This document shows positions 24,631 through 34,466 of a stretch of 64,000 nt of DNA, piece after piece. This stretch comes from Desulfuromonas sp964536375. GTDB taxonomy: Bacteria; Desulfobacterota; Desulfuromonadia; Desulfuromonadales; Desulfuromonadaceae. The notes below the pieces were generated by a model. The model saw only the letters and a list, made by a program, of their open reading frames with translations, ran no database searches and was not told where the DNA came from. The translations under genes were made by a program, and so were the position numbers. The stretch spans positions 1-64,000 of the forward strand of contig CAZHXF010000001.1 in the NCBI GenBank assembly GCA_964536375.1, given 5' to 3'. Position 1 is the stretch's first letter. Each line of letters starts with the position of its first letter.

Positions 24631-25707
24631 ATGAAATATCTCTTTGCTGGTGGTGGCACCGGTGGCCACATCTTTCCTGCTCTAGCTATTGCTCAGCGGG
24701 CGCAACAGAGTGACTCTAACGCGCAGATACTGTTTGTCGGCACACGGCGTGGTATTGAAAGCCGGGTAGTGGAGCCGCAGGGTTTTGCTATCCGCTATCT
24801 TGATTTCAGTGGTTTTGTTGGTCAAAAATTGCACAGGAAGCTGGTGGTGCTGGGTAAGCTGGTTACTAGCACGTGCCAGGCGCTGAAGATTCTGGCTGAG
24901 TTTACTCCCGATGTGGTTGTTGGCGTGGGCGGTTACGCTTCGTTGCCAATTTTGGTGGCCGCAGCACTGCGTCGCATTCCGGTGGTACTGCACGAGCAGA
25001 ACGCCATCGCCGGGTTGGCAAACCGTGTGGCCGCATTGTGGGCGGGACGGATATGTGTATCACTACCTCAAGGGGCCGAAGCTTTCGCTGGTAAATCCGT
25101 GGTCCTTACCGGTAATCCGGTGCGCCAAGAGCTGTTTGCCTGTCGTCCTTGGACGGGAGAAACACCGCAATTACTGGTGTTTGGTGGCAGCCAGGGGGCA
25201 GCAGCTATTAATGCCGCAGTGCTGGCAGTGTTGCCCCAGGTTGTTGAGCAGGTGCCAAACCTGAAGATTGTGCACCAGACGGGGGAGCAGCACTATGCTG
25301 ATGTAGTTGCCCAATATGCGCGCTGTGGTTTCACTAATGTTGAGGTGCTACCATTTATAGAGGATATGCCTAAGGTCTATGGCGCCAGTCAGTTGGTGGT
25401 GTGTCGTTCCGGGGCAACTACTGTAGCTGAGTTAGCCGCTTGTGGGCGTCCGGCAATTCTGATCCCCTTTCCGCAGGCCGCGGCAGATCATCAGACCAGT
25501 AACGCGCAGGCTATGGTGGCTGAGGACGCTGCGCTGTTGATCCCCCAACAGCAACTGGCTGAACGTTTGGGACCAAGTATCGTTGAGCTGTTGAACCAGC
25601 CGGAGAAATTGCACTATATGGGGAAGCAGGCGCGACGTTTGGGGGCCAAGGGGGCAGCTGATTTGATTTTAAACGAGTGCCGTATCGTGGTACAGAAACG
25701 GAAATAG
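24631..25707 (+). CDS. murG: UDP-GlcNAc : undecaprenyl-PP-MurNAc-pentapeptide transferase
   Basis: 358 residues. It turns lipid I into lipid II at the inner face of the membrane. The N-terminal AGGGTGGHIFPALAIA and VVGVGGYASLP loops, HEQNAIAGLANR, GGSQGAAAIN and the sugar-nucleotide site CRSGATTVAELAACGRP are all present. The reading frame is complete and in register with its neighbours. Confidence 0.96.
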   Translation: MKYLFAGGGTGGHIFPALAIAQRAQQSDSNAQILFVGTRRGIESRVVEPQGFAIRYLDFSGFVGQKLHRKLVVLGKLVTSTCQALKILAEFTPDVVVGVGGYASLPILVAAALRRIPVVLHEQNAIAGLANRVAALWAGRICVSLPQGAEAFAGKSVVLTGNPVRQELFACRPWTGETPQLLVFGGSQGAAAINAAVLAVLPQVVEQVPNLKIVHQTGEQHYADVVAQYARCGFTNVEVLPFIEDMPKVYGASQLVVCRSGATTVAELAACGRPAILIPFPQAAADHQTSNAQAMVAEDAALLIPQQQLAERLGPSIVELLNQPEKLHYMGKQARRLGAKGAADLILNECRIVVQKRK

Positions 25708-25709
25708 CT

Positions 25710-27080
25710 ATGTATGGAAAAATTCGTCACATCCATTTTGTAGGTATTGGTGGTATCGGCATGAGCGGCATTGCTGAGGTGTTACTGAATCTGGGCTATC
25801 AAGTGTCCGGATCCGACCTGCGTGTTAGTGATATCACCCAGCGCTTGGAACAACTGGGTGGAGTTATATACGCTGGGCATGCACCAGAAAATGTTGCAGC
25901 AGCGCAGGTGGTTGTTACCAGTACGGCTGTGGCACAGGATAATCCAGAGGTGGTGGAGGCGCACCGCTTATTGGTGCCAGTTATCCCGCGAGCTGAAATG
26001 CTGGCCGAGCTTATGCGTATGAAATATGGTATCGCTATCGCCGGAACTCACGGTAAGACCACTACCACCAGTATGGTTGCTACTCTGTTGTCACAGGGCG
26101 GGGTGGATCCGACAACAGTAGTTGGTGGTCGCCTCAATTCCTTGGGAACCAATGCAAAATTGGGTCAAGGTAAATTTATGGTAGTTGAGGCAGATGAATC
26201 AGATGGTTCATTTTTAAAGTTATCGCCAACCATCGCTGTGGTTACCAATGTTGATATTGATCATCTCGACTACTATTCTGGTTTAGATGAAATCTGTGCG
26301 GTGTTTATTGATTTTATCAATAAAATTCCCTTTTACGGTCTTGCCGTTTTGTGTCTCGATGATACGAACATTCAGGCACTGTTGCCTCGGGTAGAAAAAC
26401 GTTATGTTACCTATGGTTTGACTCCGCAGGCTGATTATCGTGCTGTTGATATTGAGTATAAAGCTGGCGGAACAGCATTCAGCGTATTATTTCATAATCA
26501 AGAGATGGGGCGTATGTGCCTGGATATGCCCGGAGAGCACAATGTGTTGAATGCCTTGGCCGCCATGGCAGTGGCGCGCGAACTGGATTTAAGCGCTGAA
26601 ACTATCCGTCAGGGGTTTGCCGCCTTTGCCGGAGTGCAGCGCCGTTTTCAGATTAAATATGATCAGGAGATAATGGTTGTCGATGACTACGGGCATCATC
26701 CGGCTGAGATCAAGGCTACTCTGTCTGCGGCACGCAGTGGCTGGGAGCGGCGAATTGTGGCAGTGTTCCAGCCCCACCGTTATAGCCGTACGCAGGCGTT
26801 GTTTGCTGATTTCGTCACCACATTTTTCCAGGCCGATTGCTTGATTGTGATGGATATTTATGCTGCTGGTGAGGCGGAAATTCCTGGCATCAACGGGCAG
26901 ATGCTGGCTCAGGCTGTTGCGGAACATGGGCACCGTAATGTGAGTTATGCTGCCAGTGCTCAGCAGGCAGTGGAGCAACTGCGAGAGATACTTAAGCCCG
27001 GTGATATGGTGATAACTTTAGGGGCCGGATCGGTATGGAAGGTTGGTGAGCAGCTAATTGCTACCCTGCCGCTTGACTGA
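25710..27080 (+). CDS. murC: UDP-MurNAc : L-alanine ligase
   Basis: 456 residues. It adds the first residue (L-Ala) to UDP-MurNAc. FVGIGGIGMSGIAEVL forms the N-terminal nucleotide fold, IAGTHGKTTTTSMVA the ATP loop, and VDDYGHHPAEIKAT and FQPHRYSRT lie in the C-terminal domain. The ATG at 25710 is 2 bases after the murG stop; the frame open from 25677 lies inside murG. Confidence 0.96.
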   Translation: MYGKIRHIHFVGIGGIGMSGIAEVLLNLGYQVSGSDLRVSDITQRLEQLGGVIYAGHAPENVAAAQVVVTSTAVAQDNPEVVEAHRLLVPVIPRAEMLAELMRMKYGIAIAGTHGKTTTTSMVATLLSQGGVDPTTVVGGRLNSLGTNAKLGQGKFMVVEADESDGSFLKLSPTIAVVTNVDIDHLDYYSGLDEICAVFIDFINKIPFYGLAVLCLDDTNIQALLPRVEKRYVTYGLTPQADYRAVDIEYKAGGTAFSVLFHNQEMGRMCLDMPGEHNVLNALAAMAVARELDLSAETIRQGFAAFAGVQRRFQIKYDQEIMVVDDYGHHPAEIKATLSAARSGWERRIVAVFQPHRYSRTQALFADFVTTFFQADCLIVMDIYAAGEAEIPGINGQMLAQAVAEHGHRNVSYAASAQQAVEQLREILKPGDMVITLGAGSVWKVGEQLIATLPLD

Positions 27081-27090
27081 GAGTTGTGCT

Positions 27091-28038
27091 ATGCAATGGT
27101 GCGTCGAGACAATCCGAGAACAGTGGGGTATCAGGGGCGAGTGTCTGACAGATGAGCCTCTTGCTCCACTGACGACTTGGAAGGTTGGCGGTAGTGCTGA
27201 TTTGCTGGTGCGCCCGCTGGATCTGGAAGATGTCCACGCCCTGTTTGTTTTTTTGCGCCATTATCGCTTGCCATGGATAGTTCTTGGTGGCGGGAGTAAT
27301 ATCTTAATTGCTGATGGCGGTGTGCGTGGAGTAGTAATCCAGCTCAGTGATATGAATTACATCATACCCTGCGGTGAGTGCCAGCTGAGAGTTGGGGCAG
27401 GTTGCAAGCTCAGACATCTTGTAATCGAGACAGCACGCTTGGGTTATACCGGGCTTGAATCTTTAGCAGGCATCCCCGGTAGTGTCGGTGGCGCCGTTGT
27501 GGGTAACGCCGGAGCTTTGGGGCAGCAAGTAGGTGACTGCGTGGATTCTGCTGTGGTGGCGGAGTTGACTGCAGTAGAGCGTTGGTCCAAAGATGAGTTT
27601 GCCTTTGAGTATCGTCGCAGCGCGATTCAGCCTCAACATGCGTTGTTGGAGATAGTGTTCAATTTCCACCGCTGTGAGCCTGAGACTCTGAAGAAAAAGA
27701 TAAAGTTAGCCCGTCTGCACCGCCGTCAGGCACAAGCGGTAATGGGGGCTAGCGCAGGTTCGGTTTTTAAAAATCCGGATGGGCAGCAGGCTTGGAAGTT
27801 GATAGTTGCCAGTGGTGTGCAGGGTGAAGTGGTCGGTGGTGCCCAGGTGTCCAAGCAACATGCAAACTTTATAGTTAATAACGGTGGTGCAACAGCAGAG
27901 GATATTATTAAGCTGATGTCACTGGTGCAACAACAGGTAGCGGGGAAAACTGGTTATCGTTTAGAGCCAGAGGTGAATATGCTGGGTGATTTTGCCGATC
28001 TTGCGCCGCAGGTAGCGATTATTGTCAATGGTCCTTGA
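27091..28038 (+). CDS. murB: UDP-N-acetylenolpyruvoylglucosamine reductase
   Basis: 315 residues. An FAD enzyme that reduces UDP-GlcNAc-enolpyruvate to UDP-MurNAc. VLGGGSNILIADGG binds FAD, GLESLAGIPGSVGGAVVGNAGA is the family core (quoted in part), EYRRSAI carries the catalytic region and ASAGSVFKNPDG the later motif. The Tyr loop of the E. coli type I enzyme is absent, which fits the shorter type II form. The ATG at 27091 is preceded by GAGAG and the frame upstream runs into murC. Confidence 0.95.
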   Translation: MQWCVETIREQWGIRGECLTDEPLAPLTTWKVGGSADLLVRPLDLEDVHALFVFLRHYRLPWIVLGGGSNILIADGGVRGVVIQLSDMNYIIPCGECQLRVGAGCKLRHLVIETARLGYTGLESLAGIPGSVGGAVVGNAGALGQQVGDCVDSAVVAELTAVERWSKDEFAFEYRRSAIQPQHALLEIVFNFHRCEPETLKKKIKLARLHRRQAQAVMGASAGSVFKNPDGQQAWKLIVASGVQGEVVGGAQVSKQHANFIVNNGGATAEDIIKLMSLVQQQVAGKTGYRLEPEVNMLGDFADLAPQVAIIVNGP

Positions 28039-28066
28039 GCTGGAGTAATGGCAGGAGTTTGAACTG

Positions 28067-28999
28067 ATGGATGTTGAACAGATAAAATCGAAAAGAATAG
28101 CAGTAATTATGGGTGGGGTATCCGCTGAGCGTGAGGTTTCGTTGCGCACTGGGGCTGCAGTGCTTGAGGCTTTGCTCGCCAGAGGTTATGACGCAGTCGG
28201 CATTGATGCGACCAAAAATTTACCGGCTCAGTTGCTAGAGTGTGGAGCGCAGGTGGCTTTTATCGCTGTTCATGGTCGCCACGGTGAGGACGGAACCCTG
28301 CAGGGGCTGCTAGAAATAATGGGAATTCCCTACACTGGCAGTGGTGTTCTGGCGTCAGCTTTAGCGATAGATAAACATATCGCCAAGCAGATGGTGGCAA
28401 ACGTGGTGACAACGCCGCCTGCCTTTCTGGTTGATGAACACGATGATGTGTCGGCTTTATGCCAAGCTTGTAAAGAATATCCGCAGGTGGTGAAACCAGT
28501 GCGTGAGGGCTCCACTTTAGGCATAAGTATTGTGGATGATGCGGCGCAATTAGCAACGGCAATAGTTGCGGCACGATGCTATGACAAACGGGTGTTGGTG
28601 GAGAAGTTTGTGGCGGGGCGTGAAGTTACAGTGGGGGTACTCAATGGGCAGCCTTTGCCGGTAATTGAGGTGGTGCCCGCTGATGGTTTCTACGATTACG
28701 CTGCCAAGTATACCGCTGGCACTACCCAGTATCTGGTGCCGGCACCGCTGTCTGTTGACACTTATGCGGCATTGCAGGATGCTGCCCAGCGCTGTTGTGC
28801 CAAATTGGGTTGCCGCGGCGCAGCGCGGGTGGATTTTATTGTCAGCAATGATGTTGTGGGAGAATTTTATTTTCTTGAAGTGAATACCATACCGGGTATG
28901 ACTAAAACCAGCCTGTTGCCGAAAGCGGCTGCTTGTTCCGGTATAGAATTTGCATCCTTGGTTGAGCTAATTGTAACAGAAGCGTCTCTTGATCGTTGA
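28067..28999 (+). CDS. ddl: D-alanine-D-alanine ligase
   Basis: 310 residues, ATP-grasp family. VIMGGVSAEREVSL is at the N-terminus, HGRHGEDGTLQGLLE and PYTGSGVLASALAIDK follow, and VKPVREGSTLG and LEVNTIPGMTKTSLLP form the ATP/Mg site. It supplies D-Ala-D-Ala for MurF. The length fits DdlB types found in dcw clusters. Confidence 0.95.
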   Translation: MDVEQIKSKRIAVIMGGVSAEREVSLRTGAAVLEALLARGYDAVGIDATKNLPAQLLECGAQVAFIAVHGRHGEDGTLQGLLEIMGIPYTGSGVLASALAIDKHIAKQMVANVVTTPPAFLVDEHDDVSALCQACKEYPQVVKPVREGSTLGISIVDDAAQLATAIVAARCYDKRVLVEKFVAGREVTVGVLNGQPLPVIEVVPADGFYDYAAKYTAGTTQYLVPAPLSVDTYAALQDAAQRCCAKLGCRGAARVDFIVSNDVVGEFYFLEVNTIPGMTKTSLLPKAAACSGIEFASLVELIVTEASLDR

Positions 29000-29029
29000 T
29001 TGCACTTAATAAAGTAGTTTTTAGATAAT

Positions 29030-29881
29030 ATGCGTTATGTTAAACCGGGAACCGGCAAACAGCGATTGTTAAACAAGCGGGAAACCCGTAACGTGCGCAC
29101 ACAACAACGTTGGGATTGGAAAAAGCTATCTGTCCGCATCCTGCGCTGGTTTATGGTTATTAGTTGTGCGCTGTTGCTGGTTGGTGGTGTGCTACTGTTG
29201 GTTAAAATCATTGTCGATTCTGATCATTTCACAGTACAGACCATTGAAGTGAGTGGCAATAAGCGCTTGGTAAGTCAGGATGTGATTGAGCTGTCAGATA
29301 TTCGACAGGGAGTTAGCACTTTTGACTTGGATCTGGAAATTATCGGTCAGAAGCTGGCCGAGAACGATTGGATACGCAGCGCGTACATAATGCGTAAATT
29401 GCCTCAAGGTATTGTAATTGATATCAGCGAACGCGAGGCGGTATTCATTATCAACCTTGATTATCTATACTATGTTGATAGTGAAGGCGAAATATTTAAG
29501 GTGTTGCGCGGCGGGGATACGCTGGATTATCCATTAGTGACAGGTATTGATCGCCAGCAATTGCTTGACGATCCTCAGCAGGCAACCGAGCGGCTCCAGT
29601 ACATAGCTAAGATGATTATTGATTTACAGCAGCGTAAATTTTTTAATACCAAATGGGTCGCGCAGATTAATATTGATCCCAAGGGCGGCTATACTTTGTA
29701 TACAGATCCTTTAGGGGTGCCGATACGGGTCGGGACCAGTGACTTTAGCGGGAAAATTGATCGTCTTGAGCAGGTTTTTGCTGAGATAAAACAAAGGTTG
29801 CCGCTGCTGGAATATATTGATCTTAGCGTACCCGATGAAGTTATCGTTAAAACTGTTGGTCATAGTGAGCAGATTGATTAG
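29030..29881 (+). CDS. ftsQ: cell division protein FtsQ
   Basis: 283 residues. It has a basic N-terminal cytoplasmic part (about 1-35), a membrane segment (about 41-62) and a POTRA domain (FTVQTIEVSGNKRLVSQDVI, about 66-85), followed by the FtsQ beta domain. It recruits FtsL and FtsB. The call is by POTRA layout and by position between ddl and ftsA. Confidence 0.9.
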   Translation: MRYVKPGTGKQRLLNKRETRNVRTQQRWDWKKLSVRILRWFMVISCALLLVGGVLLLVKIIVDSDHFTVQTIEVSGNKRLVSQDVIELSDIRQGVSTFDLDLEIIGQKLAENDWIRSAYIMRKLPQGIVIDISEREAVFIINLDYLYYVDSEGEIFKVLRGGDTLDYPLVTGIDRQQLLDDPQQATERLQYIAKMIIDLQQRKFFNTKWVAQINIDPKGGYTLYTDPLGVPIRVGTSDFSGKIDRLEQVFAEIKQRLPLLEYIDLSVPDEVIVKTVGHSEQID

Positions 29882-29901
29882 ATTGTCCAGTTACTATTTT
29901 A

Positions 29902-29958
29902 TTCAGCGTGAAATTATGCTGAACTCTCCAATATAGCAGCGCTATAGCCTGGGGAGTT
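29902..29958 (+). other. two nested inverted repeats upstream of ftsA
   Basis: TTCAGC/GCTGAA (29902-29907 with 29918-29923) overlaps AACTCTCC/GGGGAGTT (29922-29929 with 29951-29958). They can fold into alternative hairpins in the 127-base ftsQ-ftsA gap, the longest gap inside the operon. No T-tract follows either one. A processing or expression-balancing site is possible but not shown. Confidence 0.3.
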
Positions 29959-30008
29959 GGACCGTGGGATACAAACGGTTACCTGGTAACCTTTTGGGAA
30001 GGATGGGA

Positions 30009-31241
30009 ATGAGCAGCAACCGTAAGGAAAACCTTATTGTCGGTCTTGATATAGGCACAACCAAAATTTGTACCATAATTGGCAGCATGACAGAAAATGG
30101 TCTTGAAATTGTCGGTATTGGCACCAGTCCGTCTAAGGGGTTACGCAAAGGGGTTGTGATCAACATTGAGAGCACGGTTGAAGCTATTCGCAAGGCGCTG
30201 CAAGAGGCCGAGCTGATGGCGGGATGTGAGATTAACTCAGTGTTCGCTGGCATTGCCGGAGCACACATCACTGGGTTGAACTCTCAAGGTGTGATCGCGA
30301 TTAAAAACCGTGAGGTAACTGTGGAAGATATCCAGCGGGTAATTGATGCGGCCAAAGCTATAGCCATTCCTATGGATCGTGAAGTTATTCATGTCCTGCC
30401 GCAAGAGTATATTATTGATGATCAGGACGGTATTAAAGAGCCGCTGGGTATGAGCGGTGTCCGACTGGAAGCTAAGGTGCATATTGTCACCGGCGCTGTT
30501 GCCAGTGCGCAGAACATTATCAAGTGTTGTAATAAGGCCAATGTTAACGTAGCAGATATTGTACTCGAGCCGTTGGCCTCAGCTGAAGCAGTGTTGTCGG
30601 CAGATGAAAAAGAGTTAGGGGTCGCCATTATCGACATCGGCGGCGGTACTACCGATCTGGCTATCTTTGTCGATGGGGCAATCAAGCACACCTCGGTGCT
30701 GGCGTTGGGTGGTAATCATCTTACCAATGACATTGCTGTAGGTTTGCGTACTCCTATGGCGGAAGCGGAACGCATCAAACGTACCTATGGTAGTTGCATG
30801 ACCAGCGGTATAGGTAAAGATGAGACCATAGAAGTTCCCTCCGTGGGCGGGCGCGAACCCCGTATATTGTCGAGGCAACTGTTGGCAGAAATCTTAGAGC
30901 CACGGGTAGAGGAGATTTTTAATCTGGTGAATCGTGAGATTGTGCGCAGTGGCTACGAAGATCTTATTGCCTCGGGGATAGTTATAACCGGCGGTACCAG
31001 TATTTTACCGGGAATGCCTGAGTTGGCTGAACAGATTTTCGATCTGCCGGTGCGCCGTGGTTCGCCTCAGGGGGTGGGTGGTTTGATTGATGTGGTTAAT
31101 TCACCTATATACGCAACTGGAGTTGGCTTGGTGATTTATGGTAGCCGCAATCAGCACAGCGAAAACTTTTCCATAGGACAAGAGAAAGTATTTGAAAAAG
31201 TTATGCGCCGAATGAAAGAGTGGTTTGGCGAATTTTTTTAG
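30009..31241 (+). CDS. ftsA: cell division protein FtsA
   Basis: 410 residues, actin-like ATPase that anchors FtsZ to the membrane. VGLDIGTTKICTIIG is the phosphate-1 loop, IIDIGGGTTDLAIF phosphate-2, and GIVITGGTSILPGM the adenosine loop. The SHS2/1C subdomain is in place, and the C-terminal amphipathic helix VMRRMKEWFGEFF is the membrane target sequence. The ATG at 30009 follows AAGGATGGG; upstream starts at 29964 and 30003 are in frame. Confidence 0.95.
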   Translation: MSSNRKENLIVGLDIGTTKICTIIGSMTENGLEIVGIGTSPSKGLRKGVVINIESTVEAIRKALQEAELMAGCEINSVFAGIAGAHITGLNSQGVIAIKNREVTVEDIQRVIDAAKAIAIPMDREVIHVLPQEYIIDDQDGIKEPLGMSGVRLEAKVHIVTGAVASAQNIIKCCNKANVNVADIVLEPLASAEAVLSADEKELGVAIIDIGGGTTDLAIFVDGAIKHTSVLALGGNHLTNDIAVGLRTPMAEAERIKRTYGSCMTSGIGKDETIEVPSVGGREPRILSRQLLAEILEPRVEEIFNLVNREIVRSGYEDLIASGIVITGGTSILPGMPELAEQIFDLPVRRGSPQGVGGLIDVVNSPIYATGVGLVIYGSRNQHSENFSIGQEKVFEKVMRRMKEWFGEFF

Positions 31242-31346
31242 TAAGTTGTAGCTCACGATCGCTGGATTGCTGAGCTAAAATAATACGGATTGCTGGCGCC
31301 GTTTACGGAGAGAATAGCACCAGTCTATTAACATGCAGGGGGAGTC

Positions 31347-32495
31347 ATGTTTGAATTTGATGAAACACTAGATCAAACCGCAAAAATTAAGGTTATTGGT
31401 GTTGGTGGTGGTGGTAGTAATGTTGTTGATGCCATGATCAATGCCAATATTACCGGGGTTGAGTTTATTGTCGCTAACACTGATGCTCAGGCACTGAAGC
31501 GCAGTATCGCATCCATGAAGGTCCAGCTTGGCACCAAGTTAACCAAGGGGCTGGGCGCTGGTGCTAGCCCGGATACCGGGCGCGATGCGGCTATGGAAGA
31601 CAGAAGCCGTATTAGCGAATTGCTGGCTGGAGCCGACATGGTTTTTGTTGCCTGTGGTTTAGGTGGCGGTACCGGTACCGGTGCCGCACCTGTTATTGCT
31701 GAGGTTGCCAAGGAGATCGGTGCTTTAACTGTTGGCGTGGTAACCAAGCCGTTTACCCGTGAGGGTCGGCAACGGTTAATCAAAGCTGAAAGTGGTGTCG
31801 AAGAGCTGAAGAAGGTTGTTGACTCCCTGATTGTTATCCCAAATGACCGTCTTGTTGGGCTGGCTGGCAAAAACATGAGCATACTAGATGCGTTCAAACC
31901 ATCAGACGATGTGTTGCGCCAGGCAGTACAGGGTATCTCAGATCTGATAACGACCAGTGGTTTAATCAACGTCGACTTTGCCGATGTTAAATCGGTGATG
32001 AGCGAGCGTGGTATGGCGATGATGGGTATCGGTGTTGCTTCAGGGGAAAAACGCGCCAGCGAAGCGGCTCAGCAAGCTATCAGTAGTCCACTGCTCGAAG
32101 ATATCGACATCTCCGGGGCCAAGGGGGTGCTGGTAAATATCTCCGGTTCGAGCAGCATGACCATGGAGGAGTTTGACGAAGCATCGCGCATTGTCCATGA
32201 GAAGGTGCACGAAGATGCCAATATCATTGTTGGTCTGGTTATCAATGAAGATCTTGGAGACGAGATCAAAATAACTGCGATCGCAACCGGTTTTGGCGAT
32301 TCCTTTGAAAAAAACAAATGTCATCTAAAAAATCTTAAAAGTGATGCAGCGAAGATGATCGGCTCTAGGGTTGATTTGGATGTGCCCACTATCATTCGTA
32401 ATCAACAACGTGATGCGGCGCGCTCGATGCGTATGCAGGGTCGTCAAGATGATGAATACGATATTCCCACTTTTTTGCGCAAGCGTATTGATTGA
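31347..32495 (+). CDS. ftsZ: cell division GTPase FtsZ
   Basis: 382 residues, tubulin-like GTPase that forms the Z ring. The GTP loop CGLGGGTGTGAAP is at about 102-114, VVDSLIVIPNDRL and NVDFADVK (T7 loop region) are present, and the C-terminal conserved peptide DDEYDIPTFLRKRID binds FtsA. GGGGG precedes the ATG. The operon ends here, with a terminator 126 bases downstream. Confidence 0.97.
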   Translation: MFEFDETLDQTAKIKVIGVGGGGSNVVDAMINANITGVEFIVANTDAQALKRSIASMKVQLGTKLTKGLGAGASPDTGRDAAMEDRSRISELLAGADMVFVACGLGGGTGTGAAPVIAEVAKEIGALTVGVVTKPFTREGRQRLIKAESGVEELKKVVDSLIVIPNDRLVGLAGKNMSILDAFKPSDDVLRQAVQGISDLITTSGLINVDFADVKSVMSERGMAMMGIGVASGEKRASEAAQQAISSPLLEDIDISGAKGVLVNISGSSSMTMEEFDEASRIVHEKVHEDANIIVGLVINEDLGDEIKITAIATGFGDSFEKNKCHLKNLKSDAAKMIGSRVDLDVPTIIRNQQRDAARSMRMQGRQDDEYDIPTFLRKRID

Positions 32496-32620
32496 TTAAG
32501 TGTAATTACTGCTTGGCATTATGCCGTGAGTCAGGCAGTCCCAGTTGTCCAGTCAGCGGTCTCCGTCCGTGTAGCTGGATAGGTTATACAGACAGCTGTC
32601 AGGTATAACTCCCTCAGATC

Positions 32621-32648
32621 GGGGACCTTTTGGTCCCCGTTTCTTTTT
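32621..32648 (+). terminator. rho-independent terminator of the dcw operon
   Basis: GGGGACC (32621-32627) pairs with GGTCCCC (32632-32638) around a 4-base T loop, followed by a T-rich run. It stands between ftsZ and the radical SAM gene. Confidence 0.85.
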
Positions 32649-32715
32649 GGTGCGCACGTTAGGGCGCGGGGTGCGTAGGCACCAGCCATTCAGTATTAGT
32701 GATGACAGGTGATTT

Positions 32716-34455
32716 ATGTCCCACAGGTTACGCCAGAAACGCCAGCAACTACTAGCCGATGAAACAGGTTGTACCCCCAAAGCCTGGGGTGGTCGCTTGA
32801 GCGTGGCGTTGGTGTATCCAAATACCTATTACCATGCCATGAGCAACCTTGGTTTTCAGGCGGTATACCAATTAATTCAGCAACGCGAAGACTGTCTGTG
32901 CGAGCGTTTTTTTCTGCCTGACCGTGAAGACCTGGAACTGCATCATAAAACTAGCACTGCTCTGGTTTCTCTGGAGAGTGGGCGTGAGCTGAACAACTTC
33001 GACATCGTCGCTTTTTCACTGTCGTTTGAGAACGATTATATCAACCTGCCGACAATTTTTTCTCTGGCACATCTGCCGCTGTGGAGCGAGCAGCGCACAG
33101 AAGAGCACCCGTTATTCATCGCTGGCGGTATCTGCGCTATGCTCAACCCGGAACCAATTGCTGATTTTATTGATCTATTTGTGATAGGTGAGGCTGAGGT
33201 GCTACTTGGCGAGCTGCTTGATGCCGCTTTGCAAGACTGTAACAGGGGCTCTATACTGGAACAGTTAGCTCGAGCGCGGGGCTTCTATGTGCCAAGTTTA
33301 TATACCATCACCTATGCAGATGACGGCACAGTAGAAGATATTGTTTCCCGTTGCGGTGCTAGTTTTCCGGTGCAGCGCTGTTGGTTAGCCGATTTGGATG
33401 ACAGCCGCTGTCAAAGCTTAATTAAAACCCCCCATACTGCGTTTGGCAACATGGACCTGATTGAAGTATCGCGTGGCTGTAGCCGTGGATGCCGCTTTTG
33501 CGCCACCGGTTTTGCCTATTTACCGCCGCGGGAAAAAAGTGCTGCTAAAGTACTGGAACAATTACAGTCGCATTTAGAAGTTAGTAGCACTGCGGGGCTG
33601 GTAGGAGCTGCGGTATCTGATTATTCTAACCTAGATGAAGTGACCAAGCAGGTTATTGCTCAAGGAGCTGACGTGTCGGTGGCGAGTTTGCGGGTAGATA
33701 CCATGACGAGAGAGCAGGTGCGGGTACTTAAACAGGGTGGGCAGAAAACATTGTCGTTGGCTCCTGAGGCTGGTAGTCAGCGGCTACGCGATGTAATTAA
33801 TAAGAACTTGAGTGAAGAGCAGATAATTTCTGCAGTCGAAATAATGGCTCAGGAGCAGATACTGAACCTCAAATTGTACTTTTTGATTGGTTTACCGACA
33901 GAGCAACCTGAAGATATTGCTGAGCTGATCGCTTTGACGGAAAAGATCCGTCAGGTTTGGATTGCGGCGCAGCGCCAGCATGGACGTTTGGGCACCATCA
34001 CCCTGTCGGTCAATCCTTTTATTCCCAAACCACAGACGCCATTTCAATGGAGCGGTATGGCAAATATCGCAACTTTGAAAAAAACAATTTCAACGTTACG
34101 TAAACAGGTGAACCGCATGGCCAACACTAAGCTGCAAGTAGAATCGTTGCGTAGCGCCGAACTACAGGCAGTGCTGGCGGGTGGTGATAGGCGTATAGCT
34201 CATATCCTGCCGGAGCTCAGTAACGGTGATAATTTAAAAGCAGCGTGTCGTAAACATGAACTTGATCCAAAATTTTATGCTCAACGTTTACGTCATCAAC
34301 ATGAGGTGTTGCCGTGGGATGTGCTGGCTAGCGGTGTCACCCGCAGTTATCTATGGCACGAATATCAACAGGGGCTAAACGGAGCACTTACTCGACCATG
34401 TAATAATGATTGCCACCGCTGTGGCGTTTGTGCTCCCACTGCTCGTCAAATATAA
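32716..34455 (+). CDS. radical SAM protein with B12-binding-like N-terminus (TIGR03960-type)
   Basis: 579 residues. The N-terminal third resembles a cobalamin-binding-like fold (VALVYPNTYYHAMSNLGFQ; FIAGGICAMLNPEPIADF; FVIGEAEV). The middle carries the radical SAM cluster motif CSRGCRFCATGF (CxxxCxxC), and SLAPEAGSQRLRDVINKN and LYFLIGLPTEQ follow. The C-terminus ends with CNNDCHRCGVC, a possible extra metal site. This family often lies beside or fused to a DUF2344 protein thought to act in tRNA or ribosomal modification; here no such partner is seen. The substrate is unknown. Confidence 0.85.
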   Translation: MSHRLRQKRQQLLADETGCTPKAWGGRLSVALVYPNTYYHAMSNLGFQAVYQLIQQREDCLCERFFLPDREDLELHHKTSTALVSLESGRELNNFDIVAFSLSFENDYINLPTIFSLAHLPLWSEQRTEEHPLFIAGGICAMLNPEPIADFIDLFVIGEAEVLLGELLDAALQDCNRGSILEQLARARGFYVPSLYTITYADDGTVEDIVSRCGASFPVQRCWLADLDDSRCQSLIKTPHTAFGNMDLIEVSRGCSRGCRFCATGFAYLPPREKSAAKVLEQLQSHLEVSSTAGLVGAAVSDYSNLDEVTKQVIAQGADVSVASLRVDTMTREQVRVLKQGGQKTLSLAPEAGSQRLRDVINKNLSEEQIISAVEIMAQEQILNLKLYFLIGLPTEQPEDIAELIALTEKIRQVWIAAQRQHGRLGTITLSVNPFIPKPQTPFQWSGMANIATLKKTISTLRKQVNRMANTKLQVESLRSAELQAVLAGGDRRIAHILPELSNGDNLKAACRKHELDPKFYAQRLRHQHEVLPWDVLASGVTRSYLWHEYQQGLNGALTRPCNNDCHRCGVCAPTARQI

Positions 34456-34466
34456 GGAGAAATATT

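Noticed and set aside
31487..31969. Long minus-strand frame opposite ftsZ
   Set aside because: It lies wholly within the highly conserved ftsZ coding sequence and shows low-complexity composition.
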